The notes under the pieces are model-generated. The model was not told the origin of the DNA. It saw nothing but the letters and a program-made list of their open reading frames with translations, and searched no databases. Below are positions 27,414 to 37,595 of a DNA stretch of 64,000 nt, piece after piece. The first letter of the stretch is position 1. Each line of letters begins with the position of its first letter. The DNA is taken from positions 43,577 to 107,576 of the forward strand of contig JACRMS010000018.1 in NCBI GenBank assembly GCA_016214845.1. Reading direction: 5' to 3'. A program made the translations under genes and the position numbers. Origin of the DNA: Nitrospirota bacterium (lineage in GTDB: Bacteria > Nitrospirota > Thermodesulfovibrionia > UBA6902).

Positions 27414-28991
27414 TCATTTCAATTCCTGGATCTTCTTTTCGACTCTCTCCTTGAGCCCTTCTTCTTTTTGCTGGAACTCAAGAGATCTTTTCCAAGCGTC
27501 AAGCGCCTCATTCTTGTCGCCTAATTTCAAATAGACGTCGCCGAGATGCTCAAGGATCACGGGGTCGTTCTTTTCGGTATCCAACGCCTTTTTTATTTCA
27601 CTCAGCGCTTCATTATACATGCCTTTTTTAAAGTATATCCAACCGAGGCTGTCGCGCACGTAACCGCTTTCAGGGGACAGCTCTGTAGCTTTTTTAACTA
27701 TGGCCAGCGCCTCGTCAAGATTTATCCCCCTTTCGGCATAAGAATACCCGAGGTAATTAAGGGCCTCAACATGCTCGGGATTGATCTCGATGGTTTTCTT
27801 TAAATAGAAAAACATCTCCGAGATCCTCTGCGTCTTTTCGTAAACTACCGCAAGATTAAAATATGCCTCATCATTTTTTGGATCGATATCCGCGGCCTTT
27901 TTGAATTTTTCCTCGGCAAGCGGATAATCCTTCTTTTGTAAATATAAGCGCCCGAAATAAATAAAGACATCCGGGTTGTCGGGCAATGACTTTTCAAGCT
28001 TCTCAAATTGCTCAACAGCCTCCGCATATTTCTGCTCAATGCCCAAGACTTTGGCAAGCATAAATACCGCGTTCAAATTATCAGGCTGGCTTGAGATAAT
28101 AACACGCAGCTCTTTTTCAGCGTCTTCAAATTTTCTGTCTTCAAAATATATCTTGGCCAGCATCCCGTGAATTTCCATGTTGTCAGGCTCTATCTTGACT
28201 ATTTCTTTAAGCTGCTCAACGGCATTATTGACCCGGTCCTTCTTGACATACAGCATTGAGAGCCTTTTCTTTACTTCAGTATTTCGCGGATTCAACCTTA
28301 CGGCCTCTTCATACTGCGCAATGGCCTTATCCGTATCTTCAAGCGAATCGTAGGCGACTCCCAGCATGCTGTATGCGTCCCACAGGGCCGGATTAAGTTC
28401 AATGGTCTTTTGCAGCTCCGAGATTGCCAGGTCATACTGCTTTGTGCCTATGTATAGCTTACCGAGGTAGTACCTTGCCATTACGTTCTCGGCGTCCAGT
28501 TTAATTACATCTTTCAATATGCTGATTGCCTTATCAAGCTGGTTGTCAACTGTATAGAGATATGCGAGATGTATGTAATTCTGCGTTTTCTGCGGGTCGA
28601 GCTTTATTAATCTTTCGTAAATACCGGCGGCCTTCTGTAACTCCTTTTGACCTGTATAAAGCTGAGCAAGAATAGACAACGCCGGTTCATAATCCGGAGA
28701 TTTACGGACGACATCTTCCATCATCCGGATCGCCTCTACGGATTTGTTAAGCCTCGCATATACCTGGCCCATCTCCGTTTTTAAATAAGGCGAATCCGGG
28801 TCTTCTTTGATGGCAAGCTCCAGGTATTTTTGCGCCCCTTCCCAGTCCTGCGCCATTTCAGCCTCAACAGCCAGGAGGTAGTTATAATTAGACTCTTTTG
28901 AATATTCGGGCCTTACAGATTCCCTTGAAAGCGCGCATGCCCCCAACAGAAACGGCATGAACAACAAGATGTAAATTTTTAATTTGCTCAT
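27414..28991 (-). CDS. tetratricopeptide-repeat lipoprotein
   Basis: This is a 525-residue envelope lipoprotein. The signal LLFMPFLLGACA has its lipobox Cys at about 18. From about 40 to the end it consists of roughly a dozen TPR units (repeating W-LG-A-F-A-P, e.g. LNPALWDAYSMLGVAYDSL). Such proteins scaffold envelope complexes. It is immediately upstream of ispE (1 nt), so the two are probably cotranscribed, though a functional link is not obvious. Confidence 0.92.
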   Translation of the reverse strand: MSKLKIYILLFMPFLLGACALSRESVRPEYSKESNYNYLLAVEAEMAQDWEGAQKYLELAIKEDPDSPYLKTEMGQVYARLNKSVEAIRMMEDVVRKSPDYEPALSILAQLYTGQKELQKAAGIYERLIKLDPQKTQNYIHLAYLYTVDNQLDKAISILKDVIKLDAENVMARYYLGKLYIGTKQYDLAISELQKTIELNPALWDAYSMLGVAYDSLEDTDKAIAQYEEAVRLNPRNTEVKKRLSMLYVKKDRVNNAVEQLKEIVKIEPDNMEIHGMLAKIYFEDRKFEDAEKELRVIISSQPDNLNAVFMLAKVLGIEQKYAEAVEQFEKLEKSLPDNPDVFIYFGRLYLQKKDYPLAEEKFKKAADIDPKNDEAYFNLAVVYEKTQRISEMFFYLKKTIEINPEHVEALNYLGYSYAERGINLDEALAIVKKATELSPESGYVRDSLGWIYFKKGMYNEALSEIKKALDTEKNDPVILEHLGDVYLKLGDKNEALDAWKRSLEFQQKEEGLKERVEKKIQELK

Positions 28992-29216
28992 AGTAAACTC
29001 TTTACCTCTAAGACATGAAAATTACAAGATGGGAAAATGCAGAACTTAAACCTGCCTGAAATCATGCTTTATAATTTTCCGCCATTAAATAGTCTACGGC
29101 TATTATGTCATAACGGAAAGCTATTGACAATCTTAAGCGCGAAACAAAGCAATTCAGATAGTTGCCAAACGAAAAGCATAAATGCTAAATTTATTCCTGG
29201 CAAGCTGAGACGGACA

Positions 29217-30188
29217 ATGAAAGACATCTTTAAGAAATTCAAAAGCACAGGCATCCTCGTCGTCGGCGACCTCATGGTGGACCAGTATATCTGGGGGAAA
29301 GTAAAAAGAATATCCCCTGAGGCGCCTGTCCCGGTCGTGGAAGTGACCAATGAAAACCTGCTTCTTGGCGGGGCCGCCAACGTTGCCAATAATATCCTGT
29401 CGCTTGGCGGCAGGGTTTATGTCGCCGGTGCGGTCGGCAGCGACGATATCGGTAAGATCCTGATCAATAAATTCAAGGAGAGCGGCATTAACACGGACGG
29501 GATAGTTATAGATAAGGACAGGCCTACAACTGTGAAAACGAGGGTCGTTGCCCACAGCCAGCAGGTCGTGCGTTTCGACAAAGAAGTAAAATCCGATATC
29601 AGCCACTCAACTTTTTCCCTGGTCCTTGAATATATAAAAGACTGCCTGCCTGAGATAAAAGGGATAATTATCTCTGATTACTGCAAGGGGCTTATTACAA
29701 AAGCCCTCATCGGGAGAATCCTCAATCTCGCGGGTTCAAAGATATTTGTTACCGTCGATCCTAAAATAGGCCACTTCGATTATTACACCGGTGTAAGCCT
29801 CATCACTCCGAACATCAATGAGGCATCTTTTGGCTCGGGCATTGACATAGTTGACCAAAAAACTTTAATAAGCGCAGGGAAGGTCCTTCTTAAAAAACTT
29901 CGGTGCAAGGCCGTGATAATTACAAGGGGTGATGAAGGCATGACCCTTTTTGAGAAAAGCGGCAAGGTCACCAATATCCCGACCTGCGCAAGGGAAGTAT
30001 ACGACGTAAGCGGCGCGGGAGATACCGTAATCGCAACCCTGACTCTCTGTCATTCGGCAGGCGCATCATTGAAAGACGCTACAATAATCGCTAATCACGC
30101 TGCGGGAATTGTAGTCGCCAAGATGGGGACTGCTGTGGCCACTCAGGAAGAGATTCTGGAAAGCATGAAAATTTGCAAGCCGTTGTAA
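29217..30188 (+). CDS. rfaE1: D-glycero-beta-D-manno-heptose-7-phosphate kinase domain protein (RfaE1)
   Basis: This 323-residue PfkB/ribokinase-family kinase for LPS core heptose activation has GDLMVDQYIWGKVKRISPEAPVPV near the start, GGAANVANN, and the ATP/anion-hole motif DVSGAGDTVIA. It contains only the kinase half of HldE; the adenylyltransferase is elsewhere. An in-frame ATG 180 nt upstream would add a non-homologous 60-residue stretch and is rejected. A TTGACA at 29123 lies in the upstream gap. Confidence 0.9.
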   Translation: MKDIFKKFKSTGILVVGDLMVDQYIWGKVKRISPEAPVPVVEVTNENLLLGGAANVANNILSLGGRVYVAGAVGSDDIGKILINKFKESGINTDGIVIDKDRPTTVKTRVVAHSQQVVRFDKEVKSDISHSTFSLVLEYIKDCLPEIKGIIISDYCKGLITKALIGRILNLAGSKIFVTVDPKIGHFDYYTGVSLITPNINEASFGSGIDIVDQKTLISAGKVLLKKLRCKAVIITRGDEGMTLFEKSGKVTNIPTCAREVYDVSGAGDTVIATLTLCHSAGASLKDATIIANHAAGIVVAKMGTAVATQEEILESMKICKPL

Positions 30189-30261
30189 ATGAAAATTGTG
30201 ACACGGATTTGAGCAGGAAATACGCAAAAAAAATATCGGGGAATAAAGAGGTGAAATAAAA

Positions 30262-31455
30262 ATGAGATTATCTGAAAGAGCAAAGGCGATCAAACCGTCA
30301 CCCACGCTCGCTATGGATGCTAAGGCCAAGGCGTTGAAGGCGGCGGGTGAAGACATTGTCAATTTCGGCGTTGGCGAGCCTGATTTCGACACGCCTGACA
30401 ACATCAAAGAAGCCGCTATTAAAGCGATCAAGAGCGGATTTACAAAATACACGCCCGTAGGCGGCATTGATGAATTAAAGACCGCCATTGTCGAGAAGTT
30501 CAAAAAAGACAATAACCTCCATTATGAAAAGGACGAGATTATCGCTTCCTGCGGCGCAAAGCACAGCCTTTACAATATCGCGGAAGCGCTCTTCGGCGCG
30601 GGTGATGAGGTCATTATCCCTTCACCGTACTGGGTCACATACCCCGACCAGATCATATTAAATGACGCAGTCCCTGTTATTGCCGCCACCGATGAAAAGG
30701 ATTCATTCAAGTTGAGGCCGGAACTGCTAAAGGAAAAACTGTCAGGTAAAACAAAGGCGCTGATACTAAACAGCCCTTCAAATCCCACCGGACTTGCATA
30801 TGACAGAAAGAGTCTTGAGATGATAGCGGAGATGGCAGTCAAGCACGACTTCTACATCATCTCCGATGAGATCTATGAAAAACTGACATACGACGGTTTC
30901 AGTCATATCAGCATCGCTTCTCTCGGCGAAGAAGTAAAGCAGAGGACGATCGTCGTAAACGGGCTTTCCAAATCTCACGCGATGACAGGCTGGCGGCTTG
31001 GATTCGCCGCGGGACCTAAAGATGTCATCAAGGCCATGACCAATATCCAGAGCCAGTCCACCTCAAACCCAACATCAATAACACAGAAGGCTGCGGTTGA
31101 AGCGCTGACAGGCCCGCAGGATTTTATCCCGAAGATGGTCTCCGAGTTTGACAGGAGGCGGAAATACATGGTCGAACGGCTCAATAAAATAAAAGGCGTC
31201 TCCTGCATAACTCCGGTCGGCGCATTTTACGCGTTCCCGAATGTATCATCCTGTTACGGCAAGAAGTTTAACGGCAAGCCCGTAAACTCATCCCTGGACC
31301 TCTCGGCATACCTGCTTGAACAGGCAAAGGCCGCCCTGGTGCCGGGTATGGCATTTGGCGATGACAGATATATCAGGCTTTCTTACGCAACCTCCATGGA
31401 GAATATTAAAAAAGGCCTCGACAGAATCGAAGAGGCGCTGTCACGGCTTATATAA
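30262..31455 (+). CDS. aspC: aspartate-type aminotransferase (class I, PLP)
   Basis: This is a 397-residue fold-type I aminotransferase of the I-gamma/aspartate-prephenate group. It has the N-terminal RLSERAKAIKPSPTLA, FGVGEPDFDTP, the PLP-Lys motif GLSKSHAMTGWRLG and RLSYATSMENI near the end. It probably makes aspartate and possibly arogenate. It has an AAAGAGG site and follows the heptose kinase by 73 nt. Confidence 0.92.
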   Translation: MRLSERAKAIKPSPTLAMDAKAKALKAAGEDIVNFGVGEPDFDTPDNIKEAAIKAIKSGFTKYTPVGGIDELKTAIVEKFKKDNNLHYEKDEIIASCGAKHSLYNIAEALFGAGDEVIIPSPYWVTYPDQIILNDAVPVIAATDEKDSFKLRPELLKEKLSGKTKALILNSPSNPTGLAYDRKSLEMIAEMAVKHDFYIISDEIYEKLTYDGFSHISIASLGEEVKQRTIVVNGLSKSHAMTGWRLGFAAGPKDVIKAMTNIQSQSTSNPTSITQKAAVEALTGPQDFIPKMVSEFDRRRKYMVERLNKIKGVSCITPVGAFYAFPNVSSCYGKKFNGKPVNSSLDLSAYLLEQAKAALVPGMAFGDDRYIRLSYATSMENIKKGLDRIEEALSRLI

Positions 31456-31717
31456 CACGGCCCCTTCTTGCTTGCGTCTTCTATCAGCCACAGTTCCACA
31501 TTTAACTCTGCATTTTCAGTACCTGTTATCTGATAGCTGCCAGCTTTCTTTTTTTAAAGATTGCCTGGGTATCAGATTGTTAAGAACCAACGACTGTAAA
31601 ACAGCCTTTTCAAAAAACTAAAGTTTCCTCAACAAATTTCCGCTAACATACTATATCAATCGGGGAAAACCTGATGAGAAGATCGGGTGACCCAATAAAA
31701 GGAGGGTTGAAGGAACG
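31456..31717. other. intergenic region with degenerate word repeats
   Basis: This is a 262-nt gap. The first part has loosely repeated words (CTTCTATCAGCCACAG, TTATCTGATAGCTGCCAGC) and a T run near 31550. The last part is the leader of the PstS-like gene, with an imperfect stem ATCGGGGAAAACCTGAT...GATCGGGTGACCC. No riboswitch class recognised. Confidence 0.4.
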
Positions 31718-32491
31718 ATGGGAAACTTCAAAAAATACTTTATCGTAGTAGTAGTTTCTTTTATTTTGACGAGTGGCATTAGTTCGTTCGCATCTGAAAT
31801 CAAGGTTGGGGCAGGTACAACTGCTTCATCCTCGGTATTGACGCCTGTTAAAGAGCACTTTGAGAAAGCCGCAGGAGTAAATCTGACAATATTAAATTAC
31901 GGAAGCAAGGCTGCCATGAAAGAACTGGATGCCGGAAATGTTGATGCTGCTATGGGGGCCCATACATCGGGCGAACTCATTGATATGTTGAAAAAGGATG
32001 GCTATGAGGTCAAAGATCCAACGGCCTTTCAGGAGACAATAATTGAAGAGCCAAAGAGTTATATAATTGTTGTTCACAACGATAATCCTGTCTCAAAACT
32101 CACCAGTGAGCAGGCTAAAGGATTGTTTACCGGCAAGATCGAAAACTGGAAAGATGTGGGGGGGAAAGATGCACCTGTAATAGTTATATGGGGCAAGCTC
32201 CTTGAGGCAAGCAATAAACACTTTATTGATACGATACTCGATAAGGAGTCGGTGACAAAAGATATTCTTGAGGTAACTACTATGGCCGACGTAAAGGAAA
32301 GCCTCGCATCTCTTCCTGATGCAATAGGTTATCTCCCTGCTGGTATGATAGACGCCTCTGTCAAATCCCCTGAGGCCCCGGTTTCAAAGACAAAACCAAT
32401 AAACATATTTACAAAAGGGAAACCCTCTGCGGATGTACAGAAGCTCAGCGACTACATAAAGGGAGAGGGCCAGAAATATATTAAAAAATAA
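31718..32491 (+). CDS. PstS-like periplasmic substrate-binding protein
   Basis: This 257-residue PBP-like (phosphate-binding type) protein has a signal peptide ending SFA. Its N-terminus VGAGTTASSSVLTPVKEHFEKAAG replaces the usual phosphate loop GSGSS. The segments LTSEQAKGLFTGKIENWKDVGG and VIVIWGK match the family. No ABC permease or ATPase lies nearby, so this is an orphan binding protein; the ligand may be phosphate, another oxyanion or a small signal. It is followed by a periplasmic rhodanese and a chemoreceptor, which hints at a sensing role. GGAGG-type site present. Confidence 0.8.
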   Translation: MGNFKKYFIVVVVSFILTSGISSFASEIKVGAGTTASSSVLTPVKEHFEKAAGVNLTILNYGSKAAMKELDAGNVDAAMGAHTSGELIDMLKKDGYEVKDPTAFQETIIEEPKSYIIVVHNDNPVSKLTSEQAKGLFTGKIENWKDVGGKDAPVIVIWGKLLEASNKHFIDTILDKESVTKDILEVTTMADVKESLASLPDAIGYLPAGMIDASVKSPEAPVSKTKPINIFTKGKPSADVQKLSDYIKGEGQKYIKK

Positions 32492-32538
32492 AAAACCACC
32501 GTTAGGTGAGTTTAATTCCGAAGAAGGAGGATATAACT

Positions 32539-33015
32539 GTGAAAACATTAAAATGCGTACCATTAATGGTATTAGCTGTGCTCGTCCTAACCGGCGTATG
32601 CTTTGCGGACTGGCCCGATTCTGTCACGCAGAAGATCGATGTCATAAAAGGGATCGAGCAGGAGAAAAAGGAGATGCCGGCGTCTCTGGAGGGGGTAACT
32701 ATTCTAAACGGCGATGAAGTGTACAAGCTCTGGAAATCAAAAAAGGCAGTTGTTCTTGATACCCGCAACAAGGTCCAGTATGACACTGAGAAGATCGAAG
32801 GCGCCATGCATCTGTCAGCGGACGAACTGCTGAAAAACCCCGCACTGGCTGATGGTTTTGACAAGGAAAAAGAATATGTCCTGTATTGCAACGGCATTAA
32901 ATGCCCCCGTTCCCCGTGGGCGGCGATCATGCTACAGCATCTGGGCTTCAAGAAGCTTGACTGGTACAGGGACGGCATGCCGGACTGGAAAAGCAAAGGT
33001 TATCCGACCGAGTAA
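32539..33015 (+). CDS. periplasmic rhodanese-domain protein
   Basis: This 158-residue protein has a signal peptide (ending CFA) and one rhodanese domain with VVLDTRNKVQYD and the active loop YCNGIKCPRSPWAA, which carries the catalytic Cys. The GTG start at 32539 is chosen because AAGGAGG ends 8 nt upstream and it opens directly into the signal peptide; an ATG-like frame start 33 nt upstream adds a charged leader. Likely sulfur-transfer or thiosulfate-related periplasmic protein. Confidence 0.88.
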   Translation: MKTLKCVPLMVLAVLVLTGVCFADWPDSVTQKIDVIKGIEQEKKEMPASLEGVTILNGDEVYKLWKSKKAVVLDTRNKVQYDTEKIEGAMHLSADELLKNPALADGFDKEKEYVLYCNGIKCPRSPWAAIMLQHLGFKKLDWYRDGMPDWKSKGYPTE

Positions 33016-33039
33016 AATGGGGCTATAGAATTCATGGGA

Positions 33040-33067
33040 AAAGGGGCCGGTTTTCCCGGACCCCTTT
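33040..33067 (+). terminator. intrinsic terminator after the rhodanese gene
   Basis: AAAGGGG-CCGG-TTTTC-CCGG-A-CCCCTTT forms a GC-rich stem followed by only a short T stretch. It lies 25 nt after the rhodanese stop and just before the chemoreceptor. Confidence 0.6.
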
Positions 33068-33087
33068 ATCCTCTTGATTCCAGGTAA

Positions 33088-35547
33088 ATGAATATGACGA
33101 TCAAAACCAAGTTGACACTGAATGTTGTTATCGTGCTCGTAATTGTGGCCGCTGTTTCTGCTACGAGCATTATCGGTATGGGTTTTGTTAAGAACAAGCT
33201 CTCCTACCTTACGGAACGCAGTACGCCTTATCAGATAAGGACTGTTGAATTTCAAAAAACAGTTCAGGAAGTTACTGCCAACCTGATCAGAGTAAGTGTC
33301 TCAAAAAATACGGAGGAATATAACGCGTATCGCAAAGAAGCTGAGACTTCTTTGTCAGGCGTTAAAAATACACAGGACTCTCTTGCGGCTTTAACAGGCA
33401 ACGCTACAATGGAGACGTATGAGAAACTGCATGAAACAGCTTCTGAACTTCTTGACACAACAGAGGCGAGGCTGCGGGCCGAAACGGATGCTGAAAACGC
33501 AAATAAAGCTATTACTGAAAAATTAAGGGAATCATCAATTAAATTAAGTGAAATGGACAAGAAGGTAAGAAGCCTTCAGCTTAACCGCTCGGCAAACTTC
33601 ATAATGTCACTGGATGAGACAAAAACAATTACAACTGACGTCAAGTCTATTCAATTATTACTTTCTTCGCTGAAGGACATACAGGTCGCACTTTCGGAAA
33701 TAGAGGCTGCTAAAGATAAAAGGACAGTGCTTATTACCGGCAGCAAGATTAATGTGGCAACAAATAAAATATTTCAGAACGAACATCTGAAAAGCTCAAA
33801 AAATATCTCAGCAGATATAAAAGTCATAACAGAAAAGGTAGAAGAGCTGATAAAACTCAAGACTTCTCTTCTCGGAGAAACAGGTGAGGATACAAAAGCA
33901 AATTATGAGAAAGTCAAAAAGGAGATAGGAGAGAGGCTTTCGGTGGTCATACTGGTAATTGAGCAGGAAGTTACCACGGGCAGCGAAAAGTATAAGGCAG
34001 AGACTGAAAAACAACAGGGGAACCTTTTTCAGGTAAATGTCGCCAATAATATCCTGGCATCCAATGCGGAGCTTCTCTCAATCGGGATGTCACTGGAAGG
34101 GTTAACAACAAAACTATTTATTGCAGCATCAATTAATGATATTGAACATATAGCAGATGAGATTAACAAGGCCTTTGATCTAATGGATTCAGTAGCTAAA
34201 AATCTGGAGCGGGGCTTAAAAAAGATAGACGCAATCAATGAGATGAAAATCCTCCAGGAAGCCAAAACGGCGGTGAATGTTACGAAGGGGCTGCTCCTCT
34301 CGCAGGACGGTGTGATTGCAAAACTCAAGCATAAAATGAACATGCAGGAGAAGGCGTTGCAGACCACCGAGAAATTAAAAAATATAGTCGTAAAACAGGC
34401 GGAGAAAGGCAGAGAGACGGTTACATTAGCGCAGGGCGAGCAGGAAAAAGCCATCGGCATGGTCAATAAAATGGTTGGATACAGCACAGCGCTGATGGGG
34501 TTTATCAGCGTGGCTGCTTTGGTGTTCGGCATTGGCTTCGGCATCTGGGTTTACCGTTCGATCGCAAAGCCGTTGATCCATCTGATACAGGCTTCAGATG
34601 AAGTATCACGGGGCAATTTAAAGGATGAATTGTGCGTTAATTCAGGAGATGAAATCGGCACGGTACAGTCATCAATGGCAAAGATGGTAAATAATCTCAG
34701 AGGAATAGTAGGGAAAATGAGGACCGCGACAGACGGTCTTGCGAGCAGTTCAGAAGAGCTGTCGGCTACAGCAACTTTACTTGAAGGAAGCTCAAAAGAA
34801 CAGTCCTCGCAGGTAGAACAATCCGCTACAGCTTTGACCCAGATGTCACAGAGCATACTGGATGTAGCGAAAAACGCCGCGGCGACTTCAGCGACAGCGC
34901 AGAAGATGAAGGACACGGCAATTCATGGAAAAAGAGAAATGGATGTGACCATGACGGATTTAACAAGATTTATTGAAACAATTAAGGGGTCCGCTGTTAA
35001 AGTGGAATCGCTCGGGCATAAATCTGAAGAGATAAATAATATCGTTACACTGATCAAAGAGATAGCCAGCCAGACTAATCTCCTGGCGCTCAATGCCGCC
35101 ATAGAGGCGGCCCGCGCCGGTGAACAGGGCAGGGGATTTGCCGTTGTGGCGGACAATGTCAAGCAGCTTGCTGAAAGAACAACCCTGGCCGCTGATGATA
35201 TTACAAAGACAATAAATAACATGGAAACGGAAATCAACGGCTCTGTAACTGCCATGAAACAGGAACGGGCCCATGCCGAGAATGTGGTCCACAGCGTAAG
35301 AAACACGCTTCAATCAATAAACGAAATAGTGGTCCATGTGGAGAATGTGGCCGACATGGTGCAGAAGATAGCCGCATCGACAGAAGAACAAACTTCAACT
35401 TCCGACATGGTGTCAAATAATATGGGGAGCATCTCCGGTATAACAAGGCATTTAAGCAGCTCCGTCTCTGAAATAAAGCGCTCATCTGATGACCTTGCAA
35501 GACTTGCAACAGAACTCAATTCAATGGCCGGATGGTTTCAGGTGTGA
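33088..35547 (+). CDS. methyl-accepting chemotaxis protein
   Basis: This is an 819-residue chemoreceptor. TM1 is at about 9-31. An unusually long helical extracytoplasmic region (about 32-468) follows, with heptad-like Lys/Glu-rich helices. TM2 is at about 470-492, a HAMP domain at about 493-545, and the cytoplasmic signalling domain continues to the end. The conserved hairpin tip [20 protein letters not shown] is at about 657-676. No pentapeptide CheR tether is seen at the C-terminus. Ligand unknown; proximity to the orphan PstS-like protein is suggestive only. Confidence 0.95.
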   Translation: MNMTIKTKLTLNVVIVLVIVAAVSATSIIGMGFVKNKLSYLTERSTPYQIRTVEFQKTVQEVTANLIRVSVSKNTEEYNAYRKEAETSLSGVKNTQDSLAALTGNATMETYEKLHETASELLDTTEARLRAETDAENANKAITEKLRESSIKLSEMDKKVRSLQLNRSANFIMSLDETKTITTDVKSIQLLLSSLKDIQVALSEIEAAKDKRTVLITGSKINVATNKIFQNEHLKSSKNISADIKVITEKVEELIKLKTSLLGETGEDTKANYEKVKKEIGERLSVVILVIEQEVTTGSEKYKAETEKQQGNLFQVNVANNILASNAELLSIGMSLEGLTTKLFIAASINDIEHIADEINKAFDLMDSVAKNLERGLKKIDAINEMKILQEAKTAVNVTKGLLLSQDGVIAKLKHKMNMQEKALQTTEKLKNIVVKQAEKGRETVTLAQGEQEKAIGMVNKMVGYSTALMGFISVAALVFGIGFGIWVYRSIAKPLIHLIQASDEVSRGNLKDELCVNSGDEIGTVQSSMAKMVNNLRGIVGKMRTATDGLASSSEELSATATLLEGSSKEQSSQVEQSATALTQMSQSILDVAKNAAATSATAQKMKDTAIHGKREMDVTMTDLTRFIETIKGSAVKVESLGHKSEEINNIVTLIKEIASQTNLLALNAAIEAARAGEQGRGFAVVADNVKQLAERTTLAADDITKTINNMETEINGSVTAMKQERAHAENVVHSVRNTLQSINEIVVHVENVADMVQKIAASTEEQTSTSDMVSNNMGSISGITRHLSSSVSEIKRSSDDLARLATELNSMAGWFQV

Positions 35548-35728
35548 GCTTAAACGCCCCTTTTTGATTAGGACCCGTTTCCCTTTTCATGCGTTATTAT
35601 CAGGTCCCATCTTGGGTCAATATCCTGATCGGGCTTGATATTTTGAAGCCCGGTTCTTTAATAGAAAAATTTCCCGCCATAAGGTATCATATTAAAAAAT
35701 AAACTTCTCACGCAACGAGGTATCAGAA

Positions 35729-36184
35729 GTGGTAAAACAAATGAAGATTGAAGGACTATTATTTGACCCAAGAAGCAATATGTATATCCTGCTTCTGAAA
35801 GAAATAGACGGCCATAATACATTGCCCATCTGGATAGGCAAGCCCGAAGCGGACTCAATTGCCCTCGCATTGGGGAAGATAGTTACGCCCCGTCCACTCA
35901 CTCATGACCTTGTGAAAAACGTGATCCACGGCACGAAAATGAAGGTCACAAAGATCGTGATTACCGAGATAGTCGACAACACATACTATGCAGGGATTTA
36001 CATCGACAAGGGCGACGGCAAGGAGATCCCCATTGACTCAAGGCCCAGCGATGCCATCGCGGTGGCGATAAGAATAAACGCCCCGATATTCGTAGACGAG
36101 CAGGTCATAGAACACAGGAACAATGACGAGCTTGAAGACTGGCTGGAAAAATTAAAGCCGGAAGACTTCGGGAATATCATGTGA
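35729..36184 (+). CDS. bifunctional nuclease-family protein (DUF151)
   Basis: This 151-residue cytoplasmic protein of the DUF151/BFN family has LPIWIGKPEADSIALAL, RPLTHDLVKNV and the acidic motif IDSRPSDAIAVAIR typical of the family. The GTG start has ACGAGG upstream; an ATG four codons later is possible. The stop is followed after 1 nt by recO, so the two form an operon. Confidence 0.92.
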   Translation: MVKQMKIEGLLFDPRSNMYILLLKEIDGHNTLPIWIGKPEADSIALALGKIVTPRPLTHDLVKNVIHGTKMKVTKIVITEIVDNTYYAGIYIDKGDGKEIPIDSRPSDAIAVAIRINAPIFVDEQVIEHRNNDELEDWLEKLKPEDFGNIM

Positions 36185-36185
36185 A

Positions 36186-36941
36186 GTGCTGACGAGAACA
36201 GAAGGCATAGTCCTTAAGACGCAAAAATACGGTGAAGCCGACCTCATAGTGACCTTCCTGACCTCTGAAAAGGGGATAATCAAGGCCTTCGCAAAAAGTC
36301 CGCGAAAAACCAAAAGCAGGTTCGGAAGCAGCCTCGAACCTCTAACGCACGCAAAGATCTCCCTGTGGGGCAAGGAGCAGACGTCACTGCCGAAGATCAC
36401 ACAGGCCGACATCATCAATTCCTTCCATCAGATAAGGGACAATTTTCAGGACTTCATCAACATATCAAAGCTGGTCGAGATACTGATCAACCTCCTGCCT
36501 GAGGGAATTCCCAATAAAAAGCTCTTCACCTTTTTTCTAAATATCCTCCATGCCGTAAAGTCATCAGAGCAGGAGCCAAAAGACGCCCTGCATCTCATCA
36601 CCCGGATCAGATTGCTCGCGACGATTGGCTATGCTCCGAGGTTGAAAGGATGCGGCAGGTGCGGGGAGAAGAGCCTGAACTTTTATCCCGACTCAGGCAC
36701 CACGCTCTGCAGAAAATGCGCCGTGACCCCGATTGGAAAGGGGAAGCCCTTCATGCAGATCAATGACAACACCATACACTTTTACTCGCACAGCATTGAG
36801 TGGCCGATCCACATCTCAAACCGCCTCAAACCGCAGCAAAAAATACTCACCGAGCTTTCCACCCTGCTCGATAAACATCTCACCCACCTGCTTAGCAAGA
36901 AACTCCTCGCGTCAGAATTTCTCGCGGAGGCGAGCCGGTAG
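36186..36941 (+). CDS. recO: DNA repair protein RecO
   Basis: This 251-residue recombination mediator helps load RecA at gaps. The N-terminal OB fold (MLTRTEGIVLKTQKYGEADLIVTFL) is followed by a helical domain and a zinc ribbon with CGRCG and CRKC in the 160-185 region. It starts with GTG 1 nt after the DUF151 stop. Confidence 0.95.
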   Translation: MLTRTEGIVLKTQKYGEADLIVTFLTSEKGIIKAFAKSPRKTKSRFGSSLEPLTHAKISLWGKEQTSLPKITQADIINSFHQIRDNFQDFINISKLVEILINLLPEGIPNKKLFTFFLNILHAVKSSEQEPKDALHLITRIRLLATIGYAPRLKGCGRCGEKSLNFYPDSGTTLCRKCAVTPIGKGKPFMQINDNTIHFYSHSIEWPIHISNRLKPQQKILTELSTLLDKHLTHLLSKKLLASEFLAEASR

Positions 36942-36962
36942 TCACTCTAACCCGCAACCGTT

Positions 36963-37076
36963 AAAAAGTAGACAGTAGATAGTAGTCGGGGGAAAACAAT
37001 TACGGCGTAGTCATTAGGCAACAGCAAGTAGTCGGGGAATTTCTAACTACTAACTACCAACTACTTACTGCTGTTT
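36963..37076. repeat. quasi-palindromic word repeat (GTAGTCGG / CTACTAACTACC)
   Basis: The left arm has GTAGACAGTAGATAGTAGTCGG and AGCAAGTAGTCGGGG; the right arm is CTAACTACTAACTACCAACTACTTACTGCTG, roughly its reverse complement. It fills the gap after recO. Confidence 0.8.
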
Positions 37077-37138
37077 TGTTTGTCGATTATAGAAATTCTG
37101 TAGCAGTCTTCCATTTAAGCTAACCAGGGAAACCTTCA

Positions 37139-37168
37139 TTGACTGTTCCCGCAGTTATTCTTTATACT
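37139..37168 (+). promoter_or_regulatory. sigma-70 promoter, probably leaderless
   Basis: TTGACT (37139-37144), 18-nt spacer and TATACT (37163-37168), with the ATG of the DUF3842 gene 7 nt after the -10 box and no Shine-Dalgarno sequence. Transcription should begin at or next to the ATG. Confidence 0.6.
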
Positions 37169-37175
37169 TTTTCAT

Positions 37176-37595
37176 ATGCTGAAAATAGCTGTGATCGACG
37201 GACAGGGAGGCGGCATCGGCAGTCTCGTTGTAAAGAAGCTCAGAGAGGAATTCGGGGACTCAATTGAAATAACCGCCCTTGGGACTAATGCCGTAGCGTC
37301 GACAACAATGCTGAAGGCAGGCGCTGACAAAGGCGCCAGCGGAGAGAACGCAATCGTGTGGAACGCAAACAGGGTGGATATTATCACCGGCCCCGTCAGC
37401 ATCATGCTTGCAAACGCAATGCTTGGTGAATTGACGCCCAAAATGGCTGAGGCATTGTCATCAAGCCCTGCAAAAAAACTGCTGCTCCCTCTCAACCAGG
37501 AGCAGGTGGATATAATCGGGACCGTAAAAGAGCCCCTGCCCCATCTGGCGGACGCTCTTATTCAAAAGATAAAGGAGATTACAAAAAATGTGTGA
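37176..37595 (+). CDS. DUF3842 family protein
   Basis: This is a 139-residue protein with a Rossmann-like start VIDGQGGGIGSLVVKKL and GTNAVASTTMLKAGADKGASGENA, the DUF3842 hallmark. Function unknown; the Gly-rich loop suggests nucleotide or cofactor binding. It overlaps the cooT-like gene by 8 nt, a tight coupling that suggests a joint role, perhaps with nickel. Confidence 0.85.
   Translation: MLKIAVIDGQGGGIGSLVVKKLREEFGDSIEITALGTNAVASTTMLKAGADKGASGENAIVWNANRVDIITGPVSIMLANAMLGELTPKMAEALSSSPAKKLLLPLNQEQVDIIGTVKEPLPHLADALIQKIKEITKNV

Noticed and set aside
29037..29216. 60-residue N-terminal extension of the heptose kinase
   Set aside because: The extension is not kinase-like and lies in AT-rich promoter-like DNA; the family starts at the Met at 29217.
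31640..31717. Possible riboswitch before the PstS-like gene
   Set aside because: An imperfect ATCGGGG.../GATCGGGTGACCC stem is present, but no known aptamer consensus was recognised.
36963..37076. CRISPR-like array
   Set aside because: Repeated GTAGT words are tandem and variable, with no constant repeat, no unique spacers of even length and no cas genes.
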